Origin: Cryomorpha sp963748925
GTDB taxonomy: Bacteria; Bacteroidota; Bacteroidia; Flavobacteriales_D; Cryomorphaceae
Assembly: GCA_963748925.1 (NCBI GenBank)
Contig: CAVVKG010000007.1
Location: 372,001 to 436,000 of the forward strand
DNA: 64,000 bases
Reading direction: 5' to 3'
The notes under the pieces are model-generated. The model had not been told where the DNA came from and ran no database searches. It was given only the letters and a program-made list of their open reading frames with translations. The position numbers and the translations under genes were made by a program. Of the stretch, positions 35,042 through 44,925 are shown piece by piece (the stretch's first letter is position 1; every line of letters starts with the position of its first letter).

Positions 35042-36144
35042 TTTCTCTTCGCTATTTTTAAAACTTCTTCAGCTATTTTTTCTGCTGCATTTCGGTGAGC
35101 CATTTTTGCCGCATTTGCCGAAAGGGTTTCCTGCTTCTCTTTATCGTTTAGCAGATTTTTCATCTCCTCTCCGAGCTTTTCTTCCGCATCTTTATCGGCT
35201 ACCAAAATGGCGGCTCCTTTATCTGCAAGGGCACGGGCATTCTTGGTTTGGTGATCTTCTGCTACATTTGGCGAAGGCACGAGTATTGCCGGCTTTTCAG
35301 CCAAACAAATTTCAGAAACCGACATAGCTCCCGCTCGTGATACCACAACATCTGCCAGAGCATAAGCAAGATCCATCCTATCGATAAACTTGAAGGTTTT
35401 AATTCCTTCGTAATCCATTTCACGCACAGCATCGTAAGCCTTTTCGCCATAGAGCTTGCCCGTTTGCCAAATCAGCTGGTAGCCATTTTCTTTAAATAAA
35501 TTCAAGTTCTTTTGGATACTCTGATTTATCGTTCTCGCACCGAGGCTTCCGCCAACAACAAGTAAAGTAGGTTTATCGGCTTTAAGACCAAAAAATGTGC
35601 AAGCCTCAGGTTTTTTGCCTTCCAGCTGAACTACCTGCTCACGCACTGGATTTCCGGTCATGACAATTTTTTCCTTCGGAAACCATCGATCCATGCCCTC
35701 GTAGGCTACACATACAGTATTTACCTTGGAAGCAAGTAATCTATTGGTAATTCCAGGAAAGGAATTTTGCTCTTGAATAAGTGAGGGAATTCGTTTTGAG
35801 GAAGCTACGCGAAGTAAAGGTCCAGAAGCGTATCCGCCAACACCAATAGCCACATCGGGCTTAAACATGCGCACAATCGAATTTGCCTTTGCCATGCTGG
35901 AAATGAGCTTCAATGGAAAAGCAAGATTCTTAAGCGTAAGGCTTCGCTGGATACCACTAATCCACAATCCCTCTATCTTGTAGCCGGCTTTGGGCACACG
36001 CTCCATCTCCATTTTGCCTTTTGCCCCTACAAACAAGATTTCGGCATCAGGAACGCGGCGCTTTACAGCATCGGCTATTGCAATAGCCGGGAAAATATGA
36101 CCTCCGGTTCCTCCACCACTAATTATTACCTTAAGCGACTGCAT
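35038..36144 (-). CDS. murG: UDP-GlcNAc:lipid I N-acetylglucosaminyltransferase MurG
   Basis: 368 aa GT28-type glycosyltransferase. The N-terminal motif is ISGGGTGGHIFPAIAIADA; the donor site carries VVGGSLGARTINQSI and the C-terminal ALADVVVSRAGAMSVSEI. It makes lipid II at the inner face of the membrane. Start overlaps ftsW by 14 bp. Confidence 0.97.
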   Translation of the reverse strand: MQSLKVIISGGGTGGHIFPAIAIADAVKRRVPDAEILFVGAKGKMEMERVPKAGYKIEGLWISGIQRSLTLKNLAFPLKLISSMAKANSIVRMFKPDVAIGVGGYASGPLLRVASSKRIPSLIQEQNSFPGITNRLLASKVNTVCVAYEGMDRWFPKEKIVMTGNPVREQVVQLEGKKPEACTFFGLKADKPTLLVVGGSLGARTINQSIQKNLNLFKENGYQLIWQTGKLYGEKAYDAVREMDYEGIKTFKFIDRMDLAYALADVVVSRAGAMSVSEICLAEKPAILVPSPNVAEDHQTKNARALADKGAAILVADKDAEEKLGEEMKNLLNDKEKQETLSANAAKMAHRNAAEKIAEEVLKIAKRK

Positions 36145-37321
36145 AATCCCCCCTCTTCTTTTTAACTCTATTCACACCGGGAACTTTCTCACCCTCATAC
36201 ACCGACCTGCTTACACTCAATATCATTCCTACGGCCAAACAGGTGAACCAAATAGAAGTACCACCCATGCTGACCAGCGGCAGGGGCTGGCCGGTTACAG
36301 GCAGTAAACTCACAGCAACACCCATGTTTATAAACGCCTGAAAAGCAATTAAAAAACTCAACCCGATGACCAGGAGCGTACCGAAATTCCTTTCGCATTT
36401 ACGAGCTAGCCTCAGAGCACGATATAGAAAAATGAGGTAGAGCAATAGCAATCCGCAACCTCCTATAATCGTTCCATACTCCTCAATAATAAACGCGTAA
36501 ATCATATCAGAATAGGGGTGTGGCAGGTAATTTCTGGAATCGCCTGTACCCGGACCTGAAGGGAATACTCCACCAGATTGAATGGCCATCATGGCATGTT
36601 CTACCTGATAATTAGCTTCACTATCACCACTTTCGTAGCTAAGCAGTCGTGTTTTCCAGGTTTCAACACGAGGGAGCAAATCGGGGAAGCTGGTTGATAA
36701 CACAAGCAGTAAAGCAAACCCCGCCCCGGCGATGGCAAAAACCATTACGAGATGCTTAAAAGGAATGCCGCCCACAAAAAGTAACGTTACACAAACCATA
36801 AATAGCATTGCTGCCGTTGAAAAATTTGCCGGAAGGATTAAGCCACAGATAATGACAATTGGAATTAAAATAGGCAGCAAACCTTCTTTAAAGCTGTGGA
36901 AATACTCCTTTCTTACCGTAAGCATTCGTGCAACGTAAGCGATGAGCACAATTTTTGCGAAATCGGAAGTTTGAAAGTTTTGATTAATAATGGGAATCTT
37001 AATCCACCGACTTGCGTCATTGAGGTTAACTCCCAAAAGCAAAGTGAGCATTAGCAATATTGCAGCCAGCCAAATAGCAATTTGCGAAAGCCGGGAGAAA
37101 TATCTGTAATTAACCTTATGGACAAAATACATGATTACAAACCCTGTAACCAGCATAATACCATGTTTAAAGAGGTAATAAAACGTGTTGCCTTCAGTAT
37201 ATTTATAAGCAAGTGACGAAATACTGGAATACACAGCCAGAATGGAGATAAGCCCCAGAATGAGGCATACCATCCAGATTACTCTGTCACCCTTAAGATA
37301 TTGTGCTACCAGTTGTTTCAC
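36131..37321 (-). CDS. ftsW: SEDS peptidoglycan glycosyltransferase FtsW
   Basis: 396 aa, about ten membrane helices. SEDS motifs include NLNDASRWI near the N-terminal third and the C-terminal GQPLPLVSMGGTSIW. It polymerises septal glycan with FtsI. GTG start (37319-37321) one base after the stop of the second MurD-domain paralogue, indicating strong translational coupling to it. Confidence 0.96.
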   Translation of the reverse strand: MKQLVAQYLKGDRVIWMVCLILGLISILAVYSSISSLAYKYTEGNTFYYLFKHGIMLVTGFVIMYFVHKVNYRYFSRLSQIAIWLAAILLMLTLLLGVNLNDASRWIKIPIINQNFQTSDFAKIVLIAYVARMLTVRKEYFHSFKEGLLPILIPIVIICGLILPANFSTAAMLFMVCVTLLFVGGIPFKHLVMVFAIAGAGFALLLVLSTSFPDLLPRVETWKTRLLSYESGDSEANYQVEHAMMAIQSGGVFPSGPGTGDSRNYLPHPYSDMIYAFIIEEYGTIIGGCGLLLLYLIFLYRALRLARKCERNFGTLLVIGLSFLIAFQAFINMGVAVSLLPVTGQPLPLVSMGGTSIWFTCLAVGMILSVSRSVYEGEKVPGVNRVKKKRGDYAVA

Positions 37322-37322
37322 T

Positions 37323-37847
37323 TTAGTTTAATGTTTCTATAATGCGTAAAAAGTCCTTGCCTCTGTCCACATAGTTTAAGTAGTCATCTTTCACTGCGCA
37401 GCTAGGCGAATACACTACTGCATCTCCATCTTTCGCCAATTTGTAGGCCTTCTTTACAGAATCTGCCAGTGTAATTTTCGTATCGAAAGACTCAATAAAT
37501 CGTCCTAATTTTTGCTGCATATCGTCACTAGGTCCGCCATACACTACGATAGCCCTTATTTTATGCGTCAAATAGTTCTCAAGAAGTGAGTAATCGCGCT
37601 CATGCATTGGCTTTCCGGAGATCCATACAATCGGCTTTTCGATATATTTGAATGTATCGCGCGTTGATAGTAAGTCTGTAGACCTTGTGTCACAAATAAA
37701 TTCGATTCCATTCAAAGTCTTTACCGATTCTACACGATAGGTAGTCTGCTCAAGATTACGGCGCAAGTTTTCGCCAGCGCTCAAATTCTTATCGCTCTGA
37801 CTTTTTTTGCTTTTGTGGATTGTATATGACTTCTTTTTTGACTTCAC
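37323..37847 (-). CDS. MurD C-terminal-domain paralogue 2 (no ATPase domain)
   Basis: 174 aa, GTG start three bases after the previous gene. After a basic Lys/Ser tail (1-25) the protein aligns with the third domain of MurD: LNGIEFICDTRSTD (MurD: IHGIKFINDSKATN), KPIVWISG, RDYSLLENYL, and SPSCAVKDDYLNYVDRG (MurD: SPACASFDLFENYEDRG). The MurD lysine of NDSKATN is Arg and the substrate-contact Ser of SPACAS is Val. No nucleotide-binding or UDP-binding domain is present, so it cannot be a ligase on its own. Probably a structural or regulatory derivative; function unknown. Confidence 0.8.
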   Translation of the reverse strand: MKSKKKSYTIHKSKKSQSDKNLSAGENLRRNLEQTTYRVESVKTLNGIEFICDTRSTDLLSTRDTFKYIEKPIVWISGKPMHERDYSLLENYLTHKIRAIVVYGGPSDDMQQKLGRFIESFDTKITLADSVKKAYKLAKDGDAVVYSPSCAVKDDYLNYVDRGKDFLRIIETLN

Positions 37848-37850
37848 AGT

Positions 37851-38366
37851 CTATGTATTTATCCTAATGTCTAATAATCTATTCCAATATGCACCACGCT
37901 CTCTGAAATTATCAAAGGGCTCATTTGCTCGGCTACCCGGTGAAAACAGGACATTATCGTTTGCTTTTCCAAGAATGAGGCTCATGTCCAATGCCTCTTC
38001 CCAGGTACTTGCTGAAACGAAAAAACCGAGTTTCCTCTGTAGCGCTTTGTGCACTGCATCAGCAAACTCACCAACGGCAACCAGGGCTTTAACTTTCGAT
38101 TTTACGATGTCATATAAAATTGAATAGTCCTGGTTATCTGAATTAGCCTGTATGATTAAAACAACCGGTTCATCAAAAGAGATCAGCGAGTCCGCCACTC
38201 TTTCGATAGATGTGGCAGCTGAATCATTGATAAATTTAACTCCATCAATAATTCCAGCAGGTTCTAGCGAAAACGGCTTTGAATCTTGAAGAGAACGTAT
38301 TCGCGCGTCAAGCAACTTATCTGGAGTAGTAATATTCCTTTTAGTTATTCGGGGACTTTCAGGCAT
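37851..38366 (-). CDS. MurD C-terminal-domain paralogue 1 (no ATPase domain)
   Basis: 171 aa, ATG start 12 bp after the murD stop. Residues about 35-168 align with MurD domain 3: GIIDGVKFINDSAATS (47-53 is NDSAATS versus NDSKATN in MurD), QDYSILYDIVKSKVKAL, and SPGSRANEPFDNFRERG (142-158). The catalytic-site Lys is Ala and the SPACAS serine is Ala. The N-terminal 35 residues are unrelated and polar. With the following gene it forms a tandem pair derived from murD by partial duplication. Role unknown; tight spacing in the operon implies it is expressed with the divisome genes. Confidence 0.82.
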   Translation of the reverse strand: MPESPRITKRNITTPDKLLDARIRSLQDSKPFSLEPAGIIDGVKFINDSAATSIERVADSLISFDEPVVLIIQANSDNQDYSILYDIVKSKVKALVAVGEFADAVHKALQRKLGFFVSASTWEEALDMSLILGKANDNVLFSPGSRANEPFDNFRERGAYWNRLLDIRINT

Positions 38367-38378
38367 ATTTATAAGGTT

Positions 38379-39711
38379 TTAAAGTGAACGTACAGCACGC
38401 TTAAATTGGTGACCACGGTCTTCGTAGTTTTCAAACAAATCGAAGCTGGCACATGCCGGCGATAGCAGCACTACTTCATTCTTTGTAGCGAAGGCATAGC
38501 CCATATTTACCGCTTCTGTTGCCGAGCGCGCCTCAGTGATATTCTCTACCATAGGCGAGAAATAGTCCAGACAGCTTTTGATTGTCTGTCCCCAGACAGA
38601 TTATCGCCTTAACCTTTTCGCGTACAAGTGCTTCAAGAATGGAGTAATCATTCCCTTTGTCGACTCCACCGACTATCCAGACGATCTTTTCCGAATAATT
38701 TTCGAGAGCATACCAGGTGCTGTTTACATTGGTAGCTTTAGAATCATTAATAAATTTTATACCGTGAATCTCTGCTACAAATTCTAGTCTGTGCTCAATA
38801 TTTTCGTAGTCCGAAAGGCTATCGCGCACCAATTCCTTTCGGAGGTCGAAAATTCGGGCAGAGACACTTGCAGCCATGGAGTTGTAGGTGTTGTGTCTGC
38901 CCTGTAAGGCTAAATCGTGTATGGACATCGTAAATGGATTATTGGTAAGATTAATTATTAGTTCGTTTTCAGTTGTATATGCGCCATTCTCAACGGGATG
39001 GTAAGTAGAAATAGGATGAAGCTGTGCTTTAATATTCTTCGTTTTCAGGTTTTTCAAAATCACTTCATCATCGTCACAATAGATAAAGTGATCTGCGGCA
39101 GTAAGATTTTGAGCTATCGCAAATTTCGCATCCACGTAGTTCTGCATCTCGTAACCGTACCTGTCTAAATGATCGGGAGTGATATTTAAAAGCACCGATA
39201 CATCTGGCTTAAAACTCACAATATCATCTAGTTGAAAACTACTTATCTCCAGCACCCAATACTCATGGTCACCTTCGGCAAGTTGTCCCGCAAAACTTTT
39301 ACCTACATTTCCCGCAGCAACCACGTCCAGATTCGCCTTAGCGAAAATGTGGTAGGTGAGCAAAGTGGTAGTCGTTTTGCCATTGGTACCGGTTATGGCT
39401 ATAATTTTTCCATTGGTATGCCTTGCGGCGAATTCTATTTCAGAAATCACCTCAGCTCCTTGCTTCCGCAGATTCACCACTACAGGTGTTTCTGATGGAA
39501 TTCCCGGGCTTTTTATAACCAGTTCTGCACCTTGAAGAAATTCGGCACTATGTGCACCTTCTTCCCATTTAATTCCAGCCTTGTTAAGAACGTTTTTGTA
39601 CTTCTCCTTTAATATTCCCCGGTCTGAAAGGAACACCTCGTGTCCCAGCTTCTTACCGAGCATTGCGGCTCCTGCACCGCTCTCGCCACCCCCTAAAACC
39701 AGCAACTTCAT
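38379..39711 (-). CDS. murD: UDP-N-acetylmuramoylalanine-D-glutamate ligase MurD, one-base frame interruption
   Basis: The main frame encodes the N-terminal domain (VLGGGESGAGAAML), the ATPase (GTNGKTTT, 108-115) and the start of domain 3 (FINDSKATNVNSTW), then stops early at 38533. Skipping one base near 38573 (an extra T in CTGTCTGGAC) restores LDYFSPMVENITEARSA and SPACASFDLFENYEDRG, ending at 38379. The repaired product is 443 aa, the normal MurD length. MurD is essential and single-copy, so the break is most likely a sequence error. Start ATG is directly adjacent to the mraY stop (TAAATG). Confidence 0.9.
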
Positions 39712-40957
39712 TTAGCGCAGCTTGAGGGTAACGATTGACAAAACAGCTAGCATGATTCCCACAATCCAAAACCGCGATACGATCTTAGACTCATGATAAC
39801 CAAGCTTTTGATAATGATGATGAAGAGGAGCCATTAGAAAAATTCTACGACCCTCGCCATACCTCTTTTTGGAATATTTGAAATATGCCACTTGAATCAT
39901 TACCGAAATATTTTCAATTAAAAACACCCCGCAGATAAGCGGAATGAGCAATTCTTTCCGAATGGCAAGAGCAAAAACTGCGATTATCCCACCAAGTGCA
40001 AGACTTCCTGTATCGCCCATAAATACCTGTGCCGGGTAGGAGTTATACCAGAGAAAACCGATACAGGCACCTACAAAAGCACTAATAAAAACAGTTAGCT
40101 CTCCCGAGTTGGGGATAAACATAATGTTGAGATAATCGGCAAAAACAAGGTTTCCGGATACGAATGCGAGAATAGCCAGCACCACACCGATAATTGCAGA
40201 TGATCCTGTAGCCAATCCATCCAGACCATCGGTAATATTGGCGCCATTACTTACGGCTGTAACCACAAAAACAACGATTGGAATAAAAACTAGCCAGGCC
40301 CATTTTGCAGCGTTCTCCTTCGATAAAAAACCTAGCAACCAGGCGTAGTTAAACTCATTGTTCTTAATAAAGGGAATGGTTGTAACCACGGAGTGCTTCT
40401 CAACCCATTCGTAAGTCACCGGCACCTCAGTTCCCGATTCGAGTACCACGATTTTGCGATTGCGGAACAGCCACCTTTTGCTTGCTTACCACACCTTCGT
40501 TAAAATAAAGCAGGCTGCCAACAACTACACCAACTGCTACCTGACCAACAACTTTAAACTTGCCGGCAAGACCCTTTTTATTCTTTTTAAAAACTTTGAT
40601 ATAATCATCGATGAATCCAATGGCCCCAAGGAAAATGGTAGTAATAATCATGATGATTACATAAATATTATCAAGCCTGGCGAAGAGTAAAACCGGAATG
40701 AGTATTGCTGCCAGAATTATCAAACCACCCATTGTAGGAGTGCCTTGCTTTTCGATTTGACCCTCAAGTCCAAGATCTCTTACCGACTCTCCTACCTGCT
40801 TTCTGCGAAGCATACCCACAAGGGTATTTCCAAAAAGAAGTGAAATGACCAAAGAAGTAATAACCGCCATGGCAGCCCGAAACGAGATGTATTGAAAAAC
40901 CCCAGCCCCAGCCAGGTTGTAATGCGAATCGAGATATTCAAAAAGGTAGTACAGCAT
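39712..40957 (-). CDS. mraY: Phospho-MurNAc-pentapeptide transferase MraY, one-base frame interruption
   Basis: Multi-helix membrane enzyme that makes lipid I. The N-terminal part (40957 to about 40445) has IEKQGTPTMGGL and the catalytic FIDDYIKV. The C-terminal part (about 40445 to 39712) has NGANITDGLDGLATG and FMGDTGSLALGG and ends VTLKLR. The two parts are in different frames; skipping one base near 40440-40455 joins them (VAVPQS, then KIVVLESGTE) into a 414 aa protein, the normal Bacteroidota length. As the gene is essential, a sequence error is likely. Start ATG overlaps the murE stop (TAATG). Confidence 0.92.
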
Positions 40958-42423
40958 TAGTGATTCAGTAGTTTAAAAGTGTCGTTTACAATTCCCAGAT
41001 CATCAAAGTCTATTCGCTCACCTTTGATTTCCTGATATTTCTCGTGGCCTTTTCCGGCAATTAAAATAATGTCGCCTGCACGCGCTATCGAGCAAGCCAT
41101 CTTAATGGCTTCCTTCCTGTTTACTATCGTATTTGTTTTTCTATAATCCTGAGGCTCCACTCCTGCCTTCATGTCTTCTATTATGGCTTCAGGGTCTTCA
41201 TTTCGTGGATTATCTGAAGTAAAAATCACCCTATCGCTGTATTTGCAGGCAATGCGCGCCATCTCAGGCCTTTTACCGGCATCTCTGTTTCCACCGCAAC
41301 CCACCACAGTGATCACCTCTTCATTTCTGGTACGGATGTCGTCTACTGTTTTAAGCACATTCTTAAGTGCATCAGGTGTATGGGCGTAGTCTATAATTGC
41401 AGTAATTTTATCAGGCCCAATGACATACTGAAATCTGCCGGCTACAGGACTAATATTACTCAAAGCCGTAAGCACATCAAGCTTTTCAAAACCAAGCAAA
41501 ACCGCTGCGGCATAAGCCGACAAAAGATTGTAAGCATTAAAGCGGCCTACCATCTTGGAATAAAGATCCAGGCCATCGATGTTTATATGAAGTCCCCCAA
41601 ATTGATTTTCAATCACCTTTACTCTAAAGTCGGCCATTGATTTCAATGCATATGTTCGTTGAACATCTGCTTTGCAATTCTGTAGCATCGTCGGTCCTTG
41701 TCGGTCATCGAGGTTTACGAGTGCAAAAGCTTCTTTCGGAAGCATGTCAAATAACATCTTCTTCGCTCCGATGTACGCATCGAATGTTTTGTGATAATCA
41801 AGATGATCGCGAGAAATATTGGTGTAAACCGCACCTGAAAATTTAGCTCCTGTAACGCGATGCTGATGCAAGGCATGCGAGCTAACTTCCATTATACAAT
41901 AGGTGCAGCCTGCATCTACCATTCTCACGAGTAGCTCGTTAAAACTCACGGCATCGGGTGTGGTATGCGTTGCAGGTACCACCTCATTATTAATTTTATT
42001 CTCGACGGTAGATATCAAGCCCACCTTCTTTCCGAGCAAACGGAACAAGTCGTACAACATCGTTGATGTCGTAGTTTTGCCATTGGTTCCGGTTATACCG
42101 ACTAACTTCAGTTTCTCTGAAGGATTATCGAAGAAATTGGAAGCTATAATACCGAGAGCTTCGTGCGAGTTTGTAACCTCAATGTAGGTAACGCCCTTGT
42201 TCCTCGATTCGGGTAAGTCCTCACAAACTACAGCTGAAGCGCCGCTTTTTATTGCACTATCAATAAATGCATGACCATCAGACAGCGTTCCTTTTATCGC
42301 CACAAACAGGGACATTTTAGCAGCTTTCCGTGAATCAAAAACAATCGATTCGACTGCAACATTAGTAGAACCAACCACCTGCTTGATGCCAACTTGATAT
42401 AATATGTCTTGAAGCAATTTCAT
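40957..42423 (-). CDS. murE: UDP-MurNAc-tripeptide synthetase MurE
   Basis: About 488 aa Mur ligase: VVGSTNVAVESIVFDSRK in domain 1, ATPase GTNGKTTTSTM, and the C-terminal DNPRNEDPEAI, the pattern of enzymes that add meso-diaminopimelate. I chose the ATG at 42423 (MKLLQDILY), one base after the ftsI stop, over an in-frame ATG five codons upstream that overlaps ftsI; both are possible. Confidence 0.95.
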   Translation of the reverse strand: MKLLQDILYQVGIKQVVGSTNVAVESIVFDSRKAAKMSLFVAIKGTLSDGHAFIDSAIKSGASAVVCEDLPESRNKGVTYIEVTNSHEALGIIASNFFDNPSEKLKLVGITGTNGKTTTSTMLYDLFRLLGKKVGLISTVENKINNEVVPATHTTPDAVSFNELLVRMVDAGCTYCIMEVSSHALHQHRVTGAKFSGAVYTNISRDHLDYHKTFDAYIGAKKMLFDMLPKEAFALVNLDDRQGPTMLQNCKADVQRTYALKSMADFRVKVIENQFGGLHINIDGLDLYSKMVGRFNAYNLLSAYAAAVLLGFEKLDVLTALSNISPVAGRFQYVIGPDKITAIIDYAHTPDALKNVLKTVDDIRTRNEEVITVVGCGGNRDAGKRPEMARIACKYSDRVIFTSDNPRNEDPEAIIEDMKAGVEPQDYRKTNTIVNRKEAIKMACSIARAGDIILIAGKGHEKYQEIKGERIDFDDLGIVNDTFKLLNH

Positions 42424-42424
42424 T

Positions 42425-44539
42425 TTATGATAGCTCAATAGTTATATTCTGACCTTTTCGGGCGGGCGACCCCGGAGGTAAACTTTGTTTTAAAATCATT
42501 CCTTTGCCCTGCACTTTCACATTATATCCACACGATTCGAGCAGGTAAATACCATCACGCATCCCCATTCCTACCACATTTGGCGTGAGCCCATCCTTCA
42601 CTGATCGGCGCTCCAGTTCAACTGATTCAGGCTGTGTTTTAGTAGTAACCCAACCGTAGCCCTCGCTATTATTATCTACTTTTACACCGAAGGCGTTGAA
42701 GATCGACATCAAGTCGTCTGCATTTCCGCTCATGGAAACCGGCGCTTTATAGGCTACCAGATTTTCCGAAGGTTCCATGCTTTTAATAAGATCGAATCGC
42801 TGAGCATATACTTTGTCGGCAATTTCTTTAAATACCGGTCCGGCTACACGGTTACCGTAATACACATCATTGCTGGGCCCATTCACCACCACTACACAAG
42901 TATATTCAGGAGCTTCTGCGGGGAAGTAGCCCACGAAAGAAGCCTGATAGCTCACTGCCTCTTCATATTTGTAACCGTACTTAGCATTCGCAATCTGAGC
43001 AGTTCCCGTCTTACCCGCAACGTGGTAAGCCTCATTGCGCAAGTTGCCAGCTGTACCTTCAGCAGACACAACGCTTTCGAGCATTTTCTTCGCTTTAGCG
43101 ATTGTTTCGCGCGAAGCAATAGCCTGATTGAGAACAATAGGTTTATTCTCTTGTATTACTTGCCCGTTTCGCTGCACTTCCCTAACAAACTGCGGCTTCA
43201 TCATTACTCCATCATTCGCTACAGCATTGTAGAAAGTCAGAATTTGCAAAGGCGTCATCAGCGTTTCATACCCTATACTCATCCACGGAAGTGTAACGCC
43301 GGACCACGAAGGATCGGAAGGATCCTTTATTTTAGGTTTACCCTCACCTGCAATTTCCAATCCCAGCTTACGTCCCAACCCCATCTTATAGAGTCGGTCC
43401 ACATATTTCTGGGGATTATCGGCATAGTTTTCATTAATCAGGCGCGAGACCCCAACATTCGAAGATTTTTGAAAAGCGGTTAGCACATCAACCTTGCCAT
43501 GCCCCTCACCATTGCTATCCCGCATTATGCGATCGTAAAATCTGTGCTGACCATTCTTAGTATCGACAGTATCTGTAAGATCAATCAATCCATCTTCAAA
43601 AGCAGCCATAAGTGAAGCGAGCTTAAAAGTAGATCCGGGCTCAGTCGCCTCGCCCACAGCATAATTGTACACTTCATGATAGGTACTGTCAGCTGTGCGG
43701 GTAAGGTTTGCAATAGCCTTGATGTATCCGGTTTTAACTTCCATTAGTACCGCACACCCGTGACTGGCATTGTGGTTTTGTAGCTCTTTGCGAAGAGCGT
43801 TTGTGGCAACATCCTGAATATTTATATCCAGCGTTGTATAGAGGTCGCAACCATCCTCGGGCTCTACTTCATTTCTATCAGAAATAGGCATCCAGATTCC
43901 ACCGGCAAGTCGCTTTTCATAGCGTTGCCCAGGCTTTCCGCTTAACTCCGAATTATAAGCTCCCTCAATCCCCACGGGCTGAACATCCTCGCGTTCATAA
44001 CCAACCGTTCGTGTGGCAAGGCCTTTAAAAGGCATAAGGCGGATGGTTCTTTTCTCAAAAATAACCCCGCTTTTAAAACGACCTCGTCTCCATATTGGAA
44101 ACTCTTTTGCCTTTTGCACCTGATCGTAATCCACATTTGCCTTAACGCGGTAATAGCGATTGCCTTTAGCTTTCGCATTTTTAAACCCGGCTTTGTATTC
44201 ACTTGCCGATTTATCGCCGAAGAGCTGGCTCAATGCAGCACAAAGCGAGTCAATATTTTCACGATAATCTTCCTCACTAAGTCCTTCCGCCTCCATATCC
44301 ATACGGATTTCGTAAATAGGAACTGAGGTAGCGAGCATATTGCGATTGTCAGCGTATATATTACCTCTTACAGGAGTTATTTCACGCAGGTCGGTGGTAA
44401 TATGAGCAACTTTTAATTCCCATTTTTCACCGTAGACAAACTGTATAACCAGAATTTTTCCCACTATAAAAAGTGCGAATAGGCAGATTGCAATAAAAAC
44501 GATATACGCCTTACTTAATATGTTGTTATCTCCTTTCAT
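42425..44539 (-). CDS. ftsI: Septal transpeptidase FtsI (PBP3) with PASTA domain
   Basis: 704 aa class B penicillin-binding protein. One N-terminal membrane helix (about 8-28), a pedestal domain, and a transpeptidase with STFK (EPGSTFKLAS), SSN (KSSNVGV) and KTGTA motifs. A single C-terminal PASTA domain (about 645-704, TPNVVGMGMRDG) follows, as usual in Bacteroidota. It crosslinks septal peptidoglycan. Overlaps ftsL by four bases. Confidence 0.96.
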   Translation of the reverse strand: MKGDNNILSKAYIVFIAICLFALFIVGKILVIQFVYGEKWELKVAHITTDLREITPVRGNIYADNRNMLATSVPIYEIRMDMEAEGLSEEDYRENIDSLCAALSQLFGDKSASEYKAGFKNAKAKGNRYYRVKANVDYDQVQKAKEFPIWRRGRFKSGVIFEKRTIRLMPFKGLATRTVGYEREDVQPVGIEGAYNSELSGKPGQRYEKRLAGGIWMPISDRNEVEPEDGCDLYTTLDINIQDVATNALRKELQNHNASHGCAVLMEVKTGYIKAIANLTRTADSTYHEVYNYAVGEATEPGSTFKLASLMAAFEDGLIDLTDTVDTKNGQHRFYDRIMRDSNGEGHGKVDVLTAFQKSSNVGVSRLINENYADNPQKYVDRLYKMGLGRKLGLEIAGEGKPKIKDPSDPSWSGVTLPWMSIGYETLMTPLQILTFYNAVANDGVMMKPQFVREVQRNGQVIQENKPIVLNQAIASRETIAKAKKMLESVVSAEGTAGNLRNEAYHVAGKTGTAQIANAKYGYKYEEAVSYQASFVGYFPAEAPEYTCVVVVNGPSNDVYYGNRVAGPVFKEIADKVYAQRFDLIKSMEPSENLVAYKAPVSMSGNADDLMSIFNAFGVKVDNNSEGYGWVTTKTQPESVELERRSVKDGLTPNVVGMGMRDGIYLLESCGYNVKVQGKGMILKQSLPPGSPARKGQNITIELS

Positions 44540-44925
44540 TCTCCTTCAAGAATTGAAAGTTTCTCATCCTCACTAACTCTGATTATAGTAGGCGGCGTAA
44601 TAGATTCGCGCAAGCCGAGATCCCGGATAGACTCCTCAACAGTAGACTGGGCACGCAGCTTACCGAGTTTTGCCTGAACAGATAGATTGCGAGCTTTTAG
44701 CTCGTGCAGTTCAGCCTCGGCAGCCACCAAACTTTTCATATTATTCTCAGCGAAGTAGCCGTATGCGATATAAGCGACCATCATACCCACGACGAAAATG
44801 ATGAACGGTAAATTTGACTGCACATATTCGCGCGTCAGGAATTTTCCGCTCAGCAATGTATTTACTCCCCGAGCAAATCCACCTTTCCGTTTTTCATCGG
44901 CTTTATTTCTATTCGCCTTACTCAT
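44536..44925 (-). CDS. FtsL-like cell division protein
   Basis: 129 aa. Basic cytoplasmic start, one membrane helix (about 38-60) and a leucine-rich coiled-coil (AEAELHELKARNLSVQAKLG), the layout of FtsL. FtsL links FtsQ to FtsI/FtsW. Sequence identity to FtsL is always low; position between rsmH and ftsI is the main argument. Confidence 0.85.
   Translation of the reverse strand: MSKANRNKADEKRKGGFARGVNTLLSGKFLTREYVQSNLPFIIFVVGMMVAYIAYGYFAENNMKSLVAAEAELHELKARNLSVQAKLGKLRAQSTVEESIRDLGLRESITPPTIIRVSEDEKLSILEGE

Noticed and set aside
38570..38576. Programmed +1 frameshift in murD
   Set aside because: There is no slippery codon, upstream stop signal or stimulatory structure typical of such sites, and the other breaks share no motif. 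Sequence error is simpler.
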